This document shows, piece after piece, positions 22,805 through 33,559 of a stretch of DNA of 64,000 bases. Position numbers and translations under genes: made by a program. The stretch comes from Crossaster papposus (taxonomy: Eukaryota; Echinodermata; Asteroidea; Velatida; Solasteridae): the NCBI GenBank assembly GCA_037893245.1, contig JBAIAA010000455.1, positions 186,001-250,000 of the forward strand, given 5' to 3'. The first letter of the stretch is position 1. Every line of letters begins with the position of its first letter. The notes beneath the pieces were generated by a model. It saw only the letters and a list, made by a program, of their open reading frames with translations, ran no database searches and was not told the DNA's origin.

Positions 22805-23194
22805 CAACATAACCTACATTCAAATGACATTATTTTACGTGCCTAATTCCTATTAACAAGTGGCTTTTGTTTTGTTTTTGTTCGTACCGCACGGTGCTAT
22901 GGGGACCAATAGTCCGCATAGCAACGTGCGGTACAGGGGAACTACATAGCTACACGCTTATACTGTACATTATGTACATGTACAGTGTACATGTACATGT
23001 ACATGTACAATACGGGATTTTCTGTGTGCACTGCCTTTCTTGAAAAAGCTCTTATGTATAACATGAATATTTATGATTTTCAATCAATACAACGGTCTGA
23101 ATTGGGCGGAGCCTGTTGTGCAGAGCTTCTCATTGGGCGACGGCGAGGTCTTGACGGTGTACGGTCGTACGTACGTTCAAAACGAAGGAACACT
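22805..23194. repeat. Right terminal inverted repeat of the Harbinger-like element
   Basis: Inverted partner of 14499-14880. The TACATGTAC stretch at 22970-23010 is expanded relative to the left arm. Confidence 0.85.
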
Positions 23195-23441
23195 CTTGGG
23201 ACCGAAAGTTAACGTTCGTGGAGCGAGTAGTTCAGTTGTGCTGCAAAATGTGCAATGTTTCTGAAGATATCCTACACGTAATCTGGGGACCGCGCCGAGC
23301 GCAGCAACGTTACTGTTATGTCTGTCACGTCGATGTCCACTGCACTCCAATATTTAAAGTAGCCTACGAGTACAAGTACGTGAAATTGGTGACGACTGCC
23401 ATAATATCTGCACTCAGTGCAAAAACTGTTACAACCAGTTG

Positions 23442-24054
23442 TTTTCCTAGTTCCGGATCGCATAACCTACCTCTCATGGCTTGGTCTTCAATACTATTTT
23501 TTTAGATGAAGTGCATTTTGAGAAGAAACATACAAGCTGCTTGATACATAAATATCTTTTCAATAAAATATCCAGAAAAGGAATTTTGGCTAGATTTTCG
23601 ACTCGTACTTTGACATGTTTGGACGGTTTGTGGAAAATCACGGGAGCCGCAAAACCGCTACACGGACAAAACATTATGGAACATTTTCTTGCAAGCCCTC
23701 TTTTTAAACTTTATTAGAAGCGGAAGTATTTGAAATGTATTTTAGACTGTATTTCTATAAATTAATGAATTCTTTATCAGAAATAAAGGCTTGATACGGG
23801 TTGGTTCTAGCGTGATAATTTTTCATGTACGAAGCATTTTTTTAACCGATCCGGAATTGGTTAAACCGATACGCAACTAGGAAAAGTGATGTCGGTACTT
23901 TTGACGTCGTATTTTCAAAATAAGAAGGGCATTATGGAAACAAAACGGTAGTTTCTGCATCACTCAAGAACTACTGAACCTATTTCATTTAAATTTCGAG
24001 GATTAGACTTGCCGAAAACAGCCTGAATATTTTTTGCGATCCGGAACTAGGAAA
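23442..24054. mobile_element. TIR element with TTTTCCTAGTTCCGGATCGCA ends
   Basis: TTTTCCTAGTTCCGGATCGC at 23442 and its exact complement ending at 24054 enclose about 610 bp without a transposase. A degenerate internal copy of the same word occurs near 23850-23880. Target duplication not evident. Confidence 0.65.
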
Positions 24055-24059
24055 ATGTC

Positions 24060-24305
24060 TGTAGTGCCTAGTGAGTAGTGGTGGTCCACCGTTTTGGGCC
24101 GTGTATAGTCCGAGTAACTTGGACGCTACAAGTACAATTCGCTTTTTTGGTCATTTTATGGCGAATGTAGGGCCCAAGCGCAAACTACGCAAACTTCTGC
24201 GTGTGCCACACTATGGTCGCACGTCCAACATTTGTCCAATGATGTCCCAGCAAAACCCTTGTTTTCAGCCCCAAAATAGCTATAAAACGACCAGATATGC
24301 AGCCT
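24060..24305. repeat. Dispersed repeat, copy 1 (pair with 29325-29500, inverted)
   Basis: Shared blocks include CCAAAATAGCTATAAAACGA, CCAACATTTGT and GGCGAATGTAGGG, in opposite orientation at the second site. No coding capacity; element type unknown. Confidence 0.7.
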
Positions 24306-26497
24306 AAGAATCTGTAGACTTCCTGATTAATTGGGTTGTATACTGGTTGACTTACCATCTGGATGGGAAGTTGAATTTTGAATTTCAGCTTTATTCCGAC
24401 AAGTTCTTCTCAGCGTACTGACTGCATTGAGTTCACGTACAATTTGAATGTTGTTGTTGTTATGATCATGTGACGTGACGTAGGCATAATCATGACGACG
24501 CTGCATGCTTGCAGTTTGCCGACAGCTGTTTCAAGTGCAAAGGAGTGCTTGCATTTATATACCAAATATTGTTTTCTCAAGAGCAACCAGCCGCGGAAAA
24601 AATGGTGAAAACACTGACCAAGTTTAACGTGATGTTGCGCGTAATCCGGAAAATGCGGTTGTTTTGTTGCATAATTTGTAGATTAAACCTAACCGTGCCA
24701 AATACAGCACAGTGCATCTGTGGTGACTGCTTGACCTTGCTTCACTCTGCACACAAGTCAATGTGACAAAGTATGCAATCTGTTCGTCTGGCAGGTTTTC
24801 TAGCCAAAATACCCTGGAGGGTTAGGGTTAAAGTAAGTTTTCCCGATCCATTGAACATGAGTTTTTATCTACCATCTATTAATTTTGAGGATGGGCAAAT
24901 TGTGGACACTTGGATCTCTAAGTTGTTGCATCGGAGGAATTTGCAGGATTCGATTGGAGGGCATGGTGTTTTATTGGCCACTGGAGGATAATGCAAGATC
25001 TACATGTAGGTCATTAGGCCTAAACTAATACTAGATGATTTTGCAGGATTGAGGTTACATGGGTAATTATCCAACTGATGATTTTGGAGGATTCGGGTTA
25101 TTAGTACTTTCGCGCTCAGGCTGTATGTATTGTACATGTACGTACAATACATTGTGTGCATACAATGTATTGGGTGGACGATACATACGTACATGTACTG
25201 TACATGCAGTGAGTCCGCAAGCGGGAATAGCCGGTTAGCGGTGTACAGCCGAAGCTCCACCCAGTCTGTCTTTCCTTGGTTTACACTAATTGGTCGAGAT
25301 TTTTGCTACGTTATATTTAGACATGTCATGACTAACAAAGACCCATCATAAAGCTCATACACGAATACACATTTTGCAAATAAACTCCCACCTTTTTTTC
25401 AACATGTAGGTCGAGCCAAGGTCAAAATGAGCAACGAGCACGTAAATAACCTCCAAAAGGTTATGTACATGTAGGCTGTGCGGGAGCAATGTCCAAAAAC
25501 ACAAACATAAAGCCAAGCCAAGAAAAGTACCATCGATATTTCAGCTCGGCTGATGAAGAACACCGCCAATACTGTCACAATTTTTCTGCTAGATGACGAC
25601 ATCACTCATTTCATGGACTTTTACTGAACCAATTTCCCTCCAAAGTCACATCCTTGAAGTCCACGTTCTGTCATTTGTCCAACGAACAGAGCATGTACTA
25701 GGGCGAACAGGGCGGCGAGAGCATGCATGCATTGTTCAATACCCTGAACAAGCGCTTTGTTGGAGCCCAGACCTCTTCAAACTGATTTGCTGATGCAAGA
25801 ACATCTGCTCACTGTCAATCCCTCCATATCAATGCATGTCCTAAGTGAAAGCCTCGCAAACGGAAATCTGAATCATAATAAATAAAGTATGTAGAATTTT
25901 AGAAGATGAAACATTAACGACATGACATTCATTTAAAGTCTGACTCTAAATTTATTTTAAGAATCAGCGTGATCAGTGATATCAACATAAAAATAGCCCA
26001 CAGCCACTCACAAACATCACAAGGAATACATGTATCTTGCTCGCATTCTTTCTTTATTTTCTTGCTCAGGGGAGAGGGGGGGGGGGGGGGGTTGGCCCAT
26101 GGAGCTAGGCGTGGCTTGTTGAATATTGTTGTTAGGCTTAGATTGATTGATCCCGTTAATTTCCATAATCACAAACATAATATTGTATTGGCCATCAAAA
26201 TAGAACATGTCATGTGGTTATAGTTAAAACAGTGGAAAATCCTGACCCAAACAAACCCACAGCATCACCACCACGATGCGGAACAAAGCCCCATCACATG
26301 ATCACATGCATGACGGTCAAGTCTTGTGTACTTGTTTAAAAACGTGTACAAAACAGACTCAGTAATTATTCATCGGCAGTGTTGGTGCATTTTCCTGTGC
26401 ATTTCCCTGTAATCTACAGCGTATTTTTCTTTTTTGAGTCTCTCTCCTTCTCTATATTGCTCTTTTTTCCCCGAAGGAAAGGGGGCTCACTGCATAC
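24306..26497. other. Noncoding stretch with TACATGTAC palindromes
   Basis: Small ORFs (for example 24509-24766, 25593-25793) have no recognisable family. Overlapping palindromes of TACATGTAC and ACATTGT type crowd 25110-25206. A G15-type run lies at 26077-26091. A hydrophobic minus-strand ORF at 25399-25605 resembles a signal or membrane segment but has no further support. Confidence 0.4.
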
Positions 26498-27410
26498 ACA
26501 CTCTTCCTGTCATCAATTCCATGCAGGACCGGACAAACAAGCACACTCTTTCTGCCATCAATTCCAGGACCGGACAAACAAGCACACTCTTCCTGCCATC
26601 AATTCCAGGACCGGACAAACAAGCACACTCTTCCTGCCATCAATTCCAGGACCGGACAAACAAGCACACTCTTCCTGCCATCAATTCCGGGACCGGACAA
26701 ACAAGCACACTCTTCCTGTCATCAATTCCGGGACCGGACAAACAAGCACACTCTTCCTGCCATCAATTCCAGGACCGGACAAACAAGCACACTCTTCCTG
26801 CCATCAATTCCAGGACCGGACAAACAAGCACACTCTTCCTGTCATCAATTCCAGGATCGGACAAACAAGCACACTCTTTCTGCCATCAATTCCAGGACCG
26901 GACAAACAAGCACACTCTTCCTGCCATCAATTCCGGGACCGGACAAACAAGCACACTCTTCCTGCCATCAATTCCAGGACCGGACAAACAAGCACACTCT
27001 TCCTGCCATCAATTCCAGGACCGGACAAACAAGCACACTCTTCCTGCCATCAATTCCGGGACCGGACAAACAAGCACACTCTTCCTGCCATCAATTCCAG
27101 GACCGGACAAACAAGCACACTCTTCCTGCCATCAATTCCGGGACCGGACAAACAAGCACACTCTTCCTGCATCAATTCCGGGACCGGACAAACAAGCACA
27201 CTCTTCCTGCCATCAATTCCAGGACCGGACAAACAAGCACACTCTTCCTGCCATCAATTCCAGGACCGGACAAACAAGCACACTCTTCCTGCCATCAATT
27301 CCGGGACCGGACAAATGAGCACACTCTTCCTGCCATCAATTCCAGGACCGGACAAACAAGCACACTCTCCCTGCCATCAATTCCGGTACCGGACAAACAA
27401 GCTTGTTATA
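26498..27410. repeat. 41-bp minisatellite, about 22 copies
   Basis: The unit is CCTGCCATCAATTCC, then (A/G)GGACCGG, then ACAAACAAGCACACTCTT. Two variants (CCAGG and CCGGG) are interspersed. One unit near 27167 lacks a base. Because 41 is not divisible by three, the same array reads through in successive frames and yields a 41-residue pseudo-peptide period; the ORFs 26379-27593 and 26434-27318 are therefore not taken as genes. One stray unit lies at 28548-28595. Confidence 0.95.
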
Positions 27411-27505
27411 CATTGTTCTACCTTTACTGAACACCCAACGCGCTATGGGGACTCGAAAATGTCTCCACTACTCGGTCTGTCTTTTCCAAACAAAAGAGCC
27501 TGTCC
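27405..27505. repeat. Dispersed repeat next to minisatellite, copy 1
   Basis: TTGTTCTACCTTTACTGAA, CGCGCTATGGGGACTC, ACTACTCGGTCTGTCTTTTC and AGCCTGTCCCC recur in the same order and orientation at 31792-31895. Confidence 0.8.
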
Positions 27506-28179
27506 CCCTAACGCGGTGAGTGCCTACCCACTCTTCCTGCCTGCAAAAAAAATACACGGGGGCGGCGGGCGAATTCGCCCCGGAAACACCTAAAGGAGCC
27601 CCCGAAATAGGCAAAAAATGCGATTTCGGGGGCGACTTAAAAATAGGAAATGGTCCAAAATCGTCCCCGTAATATTTGCTGCACGACTACGAACGGCCGC
27701 TCTCTCTGATCCTAGCGCCACTGCTAAGCGGCCGCGCCGGCATGCAGACCGGAGATTTAGAGCGCGCGGTACATGTACGGTACATGTACAGTACATAGAT
27801 TTAGCACTCAGCAGCGCGCGCTGCATGCATGCATGACGCGTACAACAGCGATAAAAAGCTGGCCTGTACTACATGTATGTGGCCGTTTTCTAAACGTTTG
27901 TTTCGTCTACATTCCGGCTTCATGCAATTCACCGTCCGAACTACACAGCGCGGAGCATTCAAAACGACTGGAAAAAAGACTAGGGGGTGTCGCAATTGAG
28001 CAATTAGGGATAACCCTCTCTGGGCACGCGATCGCTGCAGCGCATGTGCTACGGTATGTACAGGTAGTATGCATGCAGTATATACTGCATGCAGCGATAT
28101 ATTGGCAAAGTAAACCTCGTGCGATATTGTGACTGTACTGGTTTGAAGTTTTCATAGATTGTTTGCGTGCCAAATTTAA
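27506..28179. other. GC-richer noncoding stretch
   Basis: Contains GCCCCCGAAA words (27598, shared with 28450-28520), TACATGTAC and TGCATGCA palindromes around 27765-27835 and 28060-28090. No gene recognised. Confidence 0.45.
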
Positions 28180-28390
28180 TAGTCCTGATCCAAGACCGAG
28201 CTAGCCGTTCATTTTGTTTTGCGGCGCGTCGTCCGTATCCAGGCTTATTGAGGGCGCCCTAATTATCGCCAGATTCGTTCGAATCTGGCGATAATTTAGG
28301 GCGCCCTCAATAAGCCTGGAATAAGGCTGGATATACAGACAGCGCGCCGCGGAACAAATGAACAGCTAGCTCGGTCTTGGATCAAGACTA
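28180..28390. mobile_element. Foldback MULE-like MITE, short copy
   Basis: Almost the entire 211 bp is one inverted repeat around a TTCG centre at about 28277. The ends are TAGTC(C/T)TGATCCAAGACCGA and the inner blocks include GAGGGCGCCCTAA and AATCTGGCGATAA. Flanking 9-mers GTGCCAAAT and GTGCCAGAT (four bases offset on the left) suggest a decayed 9-bp duplication. It belongs to the same family as 54264-54880. Confidence 0.82.
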
Positions 28391-28439
28391 GTGCCAGATA
28401 AACTCAAGTACTCAACAAATTGTATCCTTTTGTTAATTA

Positions 28440-28602
28440 TTGAAAAAGTAGCCCCCGAAATGGAAAAAAGTAGCCCCCGAAAGAGTAGCCCCCGAAATGG
28501 AAAATGGAGCCCCCGAAATAAAAAAAATAATTGTTACGGCCCTGCTTCCTGCCATCAATTCCGGGACCGGACAAACAAGCACACTTTTCCTGTCACTGGT
28601 TA
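28440..28602. repeat. GTAGCCCCCGAAA tandem plus stray 41-bp unit
   Basis: Four close copies of AGCCCCCGAAA (28449-28520) are followed by one isolated unit of the 26.5-kb minisatellite at 28548-28595, about 1.1 kb from the main array. Confidence 0.8.
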
Positions 28603-29324
28603 GCGTTCATTTGATTAAAAAACAAATCAAACTCATAATTCTCGTACATGTATACATACCTGTATGTACATGTATGTACATTTCTGACAAAAAAAATCTG
28701 AATTATTGAGTAATTTACCCGAAAACGTGGGTTTCCTTTTTTCAGGGACACAAAAAGAATATAATTTGTAAATAAAATTTATTTTGTAAACTTTATAAAT
28801 AAAAATAAGAACCAATCATGTAAATTGGAACAGGAAGCAGGAACAGTTCTGATTGGTCAGTGTTGTGGGTGTGAGGTTGAATCTTTGATTCTGATTGGTC
28901 AATATTAGCAGCATAACATTAATCATGAAACTGGTCTGTAAAATGGATTTCCATGAACTTTTTTAATTCTAATACGCTTTAAATTTGGATTTCTTTGAAA
29001 TGAATATATTTTAAATTACCAGTTTAACAATGTGTGAAAAGATTATCAGTTAATTCCTAAAATACAATAAGGAATCAAAAAACAAAAAATACTCGGCTCC
29101 ATAGGATTGTGCACAAATTTTCAGGTTTGTTTGTCATCCAATCCCATGATGCTTTGAGAATGTCGATAAGGTTTCCATCAAGCACAACTTGAACGATCAT
29201 TGTGTACAATTCATGAGATATCCCTTGCGTGGCGGAAACCAGACTGGTACCGTATGGATTGTGTAGGGGAAACCTTTGTAACTCAATTGCCGGTGTCATA
29301 TAAAAATTAGACAATGATATTATT
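28603..29324. other. AT-rich noncoding stretch
   Basis: No gene is recognised. A minus-strand ORF in 29075-29386 has gene-like composition but no known family. TACATGTATGTACAT palindromes occur near 28645-28680. Confidence 0.4.
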
Positions 29325-29500
29325 TGGGTCGTTTTATAGCTATTTTGGTGCTGAAAATGATGGTTTTGCTGAGACATGTTGAACAAATGTTGGACGTGTG
29401 ACGCACGCAGAAGTTTGGTATCACAGTTTGGACTTGGACCCTACAATTCGTCTTTTAGCATTTGGTCATTGTCTGGCGAATGTAGGGTTAAGTTAATCGG
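29325..29500. repeat. Dispersed repeat, copy 2 (inverted to 24060-24305)
   Basis: Carries the complement of the CCAAAATAGCTATAAAACGA block and the shared CCAACATTTGT and GGCGAATGTAGGG words. Confidence 0.7.
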
Positions 29501-29582
29501 ACTACCTCCACTCATAAAAAAAATTCATCTGTAAATTTTGCTCTTTTTGGACCAGTTTGAATAGCCAAATATAAATGTTGCT

Positions 29583-30165
29583 CATAATAAACATGACTAA
29601 GATCCTTGTCTACAAAGCAGTATTCCAAGAGTGAAGGCTATGGTTGCCAATCATGGGGGAAAACAAGAGATTTTATCATGTAAACATGACAGCAGTGTTA
29701 TTTACATAATTAAACATGGATCTCGAGGGGCTTTGTGGTTCAGAGCAATGATTCTTTCTCCAAACAGTTCCACCAATCGCTCTTGTATGATGATGCAGCG
29801 ATGGGGCCCACCACAACAACCACAAATAAATAGTGGTGCACTTTCCTAAATATACCCTTTCATAACATTGGTCACCGTGACTGTAATGCCATGAGCAAGG
29901 TGTCATTTTAAAGAGAATATCTCCCTATTTCTGTTACAATTACATGTAGCAATAATATCTCGTTTCGGTTTTTTATCCATCCTGTACAGCTCTAAGACAT
30001 GAACTCTGTATCAGAAAGTTCCATCAGAAGGTTCCATCACTCCAAGCTCTGTTCTATTCTTGGAGTGAAACGGGAGGATCGATGTTACAGACAACAAGGG
30101 TGGATCTTCCAAGCATAGAGACCATGATTCGTCAGCTCAAGAGGATGACATACTCACGACTACAT
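29583..30165 (+). mobile_element. C-terminal scraps of a LINE ORF2
   Basis: TKILVYKAV (about 29595) matches the KxYKAVVL segment near the RT C-terminus of LINEs. After a 300-bp interruption, KLCSILGVKREDR and LPSIETMIRQLKRM (30030-30150) match the downstream LRxILGIxWxDRVTN...SIEAMIxKxxLRWxGHV region. Both are in plus orientation and in correct order. Heavily decayed; clade (possibly RTE-like) is a guess. Confidence 0.5.
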
Positions 30166-30171
30166 ATACCC

Positions 30172-30382
30172 AGCACGATATGGGGCCGAGGGGTACCCCC
30201 CCCCCCCCTTATCCCTATACCCTAACCCACTTTACACTATTGTTACCTAACACACGTCCCCCCCCCCCCCCACTCCTTAAAACCTAAAAAAAAAATCCTG
30301 AGATTCCGGGAGCACAATGGCCAACACAATAGAGGGGCAGGGGGGGGGGGGGGGGGGGGGTATGTCGGCCCTGTATCATGCT
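30172..30382. mobile_element. Short TIR element (AGCACGATAT ends), copy 2
   Basis: Inverted relative of 22057-22226 with AGCACGATAT and (A)TCATGCT ends. The interior shares CTTATCCCTATAC, ACACTATTGTTACCTAA and TCCGGGAGCACAATGG. It carries three C or G homopolymers of 10-20 bases that are short in copy 1. Confidence 0.75.
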
Positions 30383-31791
30383 GCATGTGGGACTACAGGC
30401 TGTACTCATAGTCAATTTACATCAAAATAGGGCCTTACCTAGAAGTAATTGCAATATAATTTAGTTTAACACTGTCACGTGGGGGAAGTATCACTCATAA
30501 TCTAAATCCCCCAATGAGTGGAAAAGTGATTTGTATTAACTTTTTCGCTACTATTTTTTACCATACAACAACAACCGGTACAGAGGGAGTGTTGTTTATC
30601 TTTTGCGTCTGGTAACCCTCAGAAAAATCGCTCACATCATGCAAGCGATACCTCGAAACTAGACTTATCACAAGCAGATGCCTTGTCTACCAATTTATAT
30701 AATGGGAATCTACCTTGCCCCACAATAATATTATTTTGGTATTTTCTAGAAAAAGGTCAAGAATTTTGAATAATTTTGGCTGTCAAAATTATTAATCGGT
30801 TAAAATAAATCGACCCTCATGTTCAATAAACTATTTGTTTTAGAATGTTTTGGCATAAATAAGGCAAATTCAAAAACAGGGTCCGGCAATGATGTGCAGA
30901 AAGTGACCCATTTGAAGTTAAATTTAGGTGTCCATGCACAAAAGCTTGAGCCCATTTTGGGGATATATCCCAAATCCAAAATTCCAAGAGTTTCCTGAGA
31001 AATTAACGTTCTTGGCATAACTTTATAATTGTAAAAAGTAGACGCCAAAAGCCTTAATGAAGAAAAAACGTGCAGGGTTGAAATCTTTCACTGAAAGTTT
31101 CAGTGAATATAAATTGTCCACTGTTTTTAATATCCAAGGATCAAACTTAAATTTTCTACATTCTTTTTGCAAAATAATGAATGTTTTTCATCTATGGACT
31201 TAAGCACTGTTGGGTGAAAGTTAAAGTCATCCACTCTGTCAGAAGCGACTAGGACTGTGAATAAAGTTATGTCTTGAAAACTACAATGTTTCCGTCAATT
31301 GTAAAGTTGTAAACAAGTTTAAAATATTTTGTACTCTATATAGTTTATGTAAAAGATCAACGAAAAAATATAACAAAGGAGAGAAGTGTTTTCAAACATT
31401 GAAGATATTTTTATTATTTAGAGCTTTTTCCCAAACCCCAACTTCGACTGCATTGTGCCTTTTTTCGTTCAGTATGGCAATGAAGATGGAGCCTTATACG
31501 GACCGAAGTCGGGATCTTAGAAATGGCCCAAGTTTCCGACGCACTGTCGTATGTATTCGCATTTGGTCTTAAATCCTATTATTATTACACATAGTGTTAA
31601 TACTTTTCCAATGTTCACTCTGGTGAGTGGTGGTTACACACCGAGTATATATATATTCTTTCGGTACATGTACATAGGGTTTGTGTGTAAACTGAAATAT
31701 CTCTAATCTCAAACCGGAACACTCTAAAAATTTTAGCATCACCCTAATTTGTTCCCTTCTACATTTTCTTTCGTTATACCCTAATTTTACC
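30383..31791. other. AT-rich noncoding stretch
   Basis: No gene, RNA or terminal-repeat structure recognised. Contains a TATATATA run near 31645 and TTCGGTACATGTAC. Confidence 0.5.
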
Positions 31792-31895
31792 TTGTTCTAC
31801 CTTTACTGAAGAAGACCCACCGCGCTATGGGGACTCAACTACTCGGTCTGTCTTTTCCAAACAAAGGAGCCTGTCCCCATAACTCTGTGTGTGCC
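31792..31895. repeat. Dispersed repeat, copy 2 (same as 27405-27505)
   Basis: Direct-orientation copy with the same ordered blocks; here it is not adjacent to a 41-bp minisatellite, so the two repeats are independent. Confidence 0.8.
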
Positions 31896-31910
31896 TACCT
31901 ACAGTGTTGT

Positions 31911-32144
31911 ACATCGGTGAAGGGCAAAAATCTATATTGAATATTATAGTTAAATCGCAGTCCCGGTGCTATATGTACATCAGATTCGAACCAGCCACAG
32001 GATCCCGTAAGCTCGGTGGTCGAGTGGTGATGTCATTTTCTGCACTACAAAGCAGGAGGTCGTGGGTCAAGCCCCACTCGAGTGGTTACACACCGACAAG
32101 TACACAGTGCATACATGTATACATCGGTGAAGGGCAAAAATCTA
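31911..32144 (+). mobile_element. tRNA-like SINE fragment between 24-bp direct repeats
   Basis: The tRNA-like core at 32007-32083 reads GCTCGGTGGTCGAGTGGT and ends with AGGTCGTGGGTCAAGCCCC, a Leu/Ser-like D-arm with a slightly damaged B-box. It is bounded by identical 24-bp repeats starting ACATCGGTGAAGGGC at 31911 and 32121. These could be a long target-site duplication or a local tandem duplication. The core word GCAGGAGGTCGTGGGTT recurs at 55072-55090. Confidence 0.5.
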
Positions 32145-32339
32145 ACATTGATTTCTAATGGTATTACAAATGTAAAAGTGAATCGGAACCGACCTGCATG
32201 ACTCGGACTCAATTAGAGAGGTGATTCAGACCTGGACTCGTGCAGGGTTGATGTGTACATAAACTACATTGTTTGTTACCACTTTATAGAACAATATTCA
32301 TAGTACTTATATTTATTTATATTTATTTATAATTTTTAA

Positions 32340-32640
32340 TATGCAATTTGACCACCACAAGTGCCAAGGTGGGGGCTACTAAGGGGAGATAGAATGGAGA
32401 AACCAGACCCTCGTACTGAAACAAGATCCCTGTTCCACGGATCTCTTCAAAGTGCAAATAGAGCTGGGAGCTAGGGGTATATAACCACAGTCCGAAGAAA
32501 AGGCATTACCCCTATTATGAGTAATATGTGATAAAGTGTTTTGCCCAAGGACACAAGCAGCACCATGATCCCACGCTAGGGTTCAAATTAACCCACTACA
32601 TGTACCACCGCACATGGCAGACACTGTAATCATCGGACCA
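32340..32640 (-). mobile_element. SINE-like repeat
   Basis: Contains AAGTGTTTTGCCCAAGGACA and CGCTAGGGTTCAAATTAACC (degenerate B-box on the minus strand) followed by CACTACATGTACCACCGCAC. That order resembles tRNA-derived SINEs of marine invertebrates. No target duplication seen. Confidence 0.45.
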
Positions 32641-33559
32641 CGTTGCAATGTTAGTGAAACATTGGTTTTAAGATATCGTCACGTCAGTGCAATTATTTTG
32701 TCGTAACTCAATTGTGCAACAAAGTCGTATTTTTATCTCGCGCAATATAACGCCGTATATCGACGTACATGACCATATGTACATACATGTATCGACGTAT
32801 TATGTTTGGATCTGGAACAGGCTACCTTGGCTGCAGTTACTGCAACCAATCTGAAAGGGTTCCAGAGAGAAGCACGACCAGCTATATAGTGTAGGATGCT
32901 ATGTATATTTGCATTTTTTTTTGCTAAGGATGCTTTTTTTGGTTTCATTGGCTAGAGTAGACTCTCAGCTCTCAGAAAAGTATTGGTAACATTTTTTTCC
33001 GTCAAACGTATGGCCGCCATCTTGATTTTCAAAATGGCCGCCGTTTCCAAAATAATTTGCCCTATAACTTTGGTTCTGAGCAACATATGGAGTTAAACTT
33101 GGTGGCAAAGCCTATGTTTTCAATACCAGGGAGTTCAAAAATATCAAAATTAAGTTTATAGCTATATACGTATGACCGCCATCTTGGATTTCAAAATGGC
33201 CGCCATTTCTAGAGAATGTTGCCCTATAACATTTGTTTTGAGCAACATATAAAGTCAAACTTGGTGGCAATAAAATGTATACATGTAGCTCTAGCTGTTG
33301 TCAGCAATCTTAGGCTGGCAGGTGTAATTACGCAGCTATAAATGTAAATTATAAAATTGACAATAATAATTTGCTTTTGATGCTGTTTTTACTTGTACCA
33401 GATCATAATATGCTAATTAAATTGTTGACCCTTTTGGTAATCTGTAACAACATGACAATATGAGAGCTATTGGGTGCCGTTGTGGTTACTTAACCCTGTA
33501 TATACCAATGCCAGCCTCAGGCTATCAACTCCCCCCCCCCCCCCTCCCGCAATCAACGA

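Larger units (their letters stand above)
14499..23194 (+). mobile_element. Harbinger-like DNA transposon, 8.7 kb including nested insertions
   Basis: Ends AGTGTTCCTTCGTTTTGAACG (14499) and its complement (ending 23194) start long imperfect terminal inverted repeats of about 380 bp. A CTT triplet flanks each end (14496-14498, 23195-23197), matching a 3-bp target duplication. A Harbinger-type transposase pseudogene lies inside. Removing the foldback element (15740-19542) and the minisatellite leaves roughly 3.9 kb, a normal size for an autonomous Harbinger. The second (Myb-like) Harbinger ORF was not found. Confidence 0.8.

Noticed and set aside
26379..27593. 404-codon ORF with a 41-residue peptide repeat
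   Set aside because: It is the 41-bp minisatellite read through three successive frames; overlapping ORFs in other frames are equally open and give no protein family.
29075..29386. 103-codon minus-strand ORF
   Set aside because: Reads like protein but matches no family and has no supporting splice or start context.
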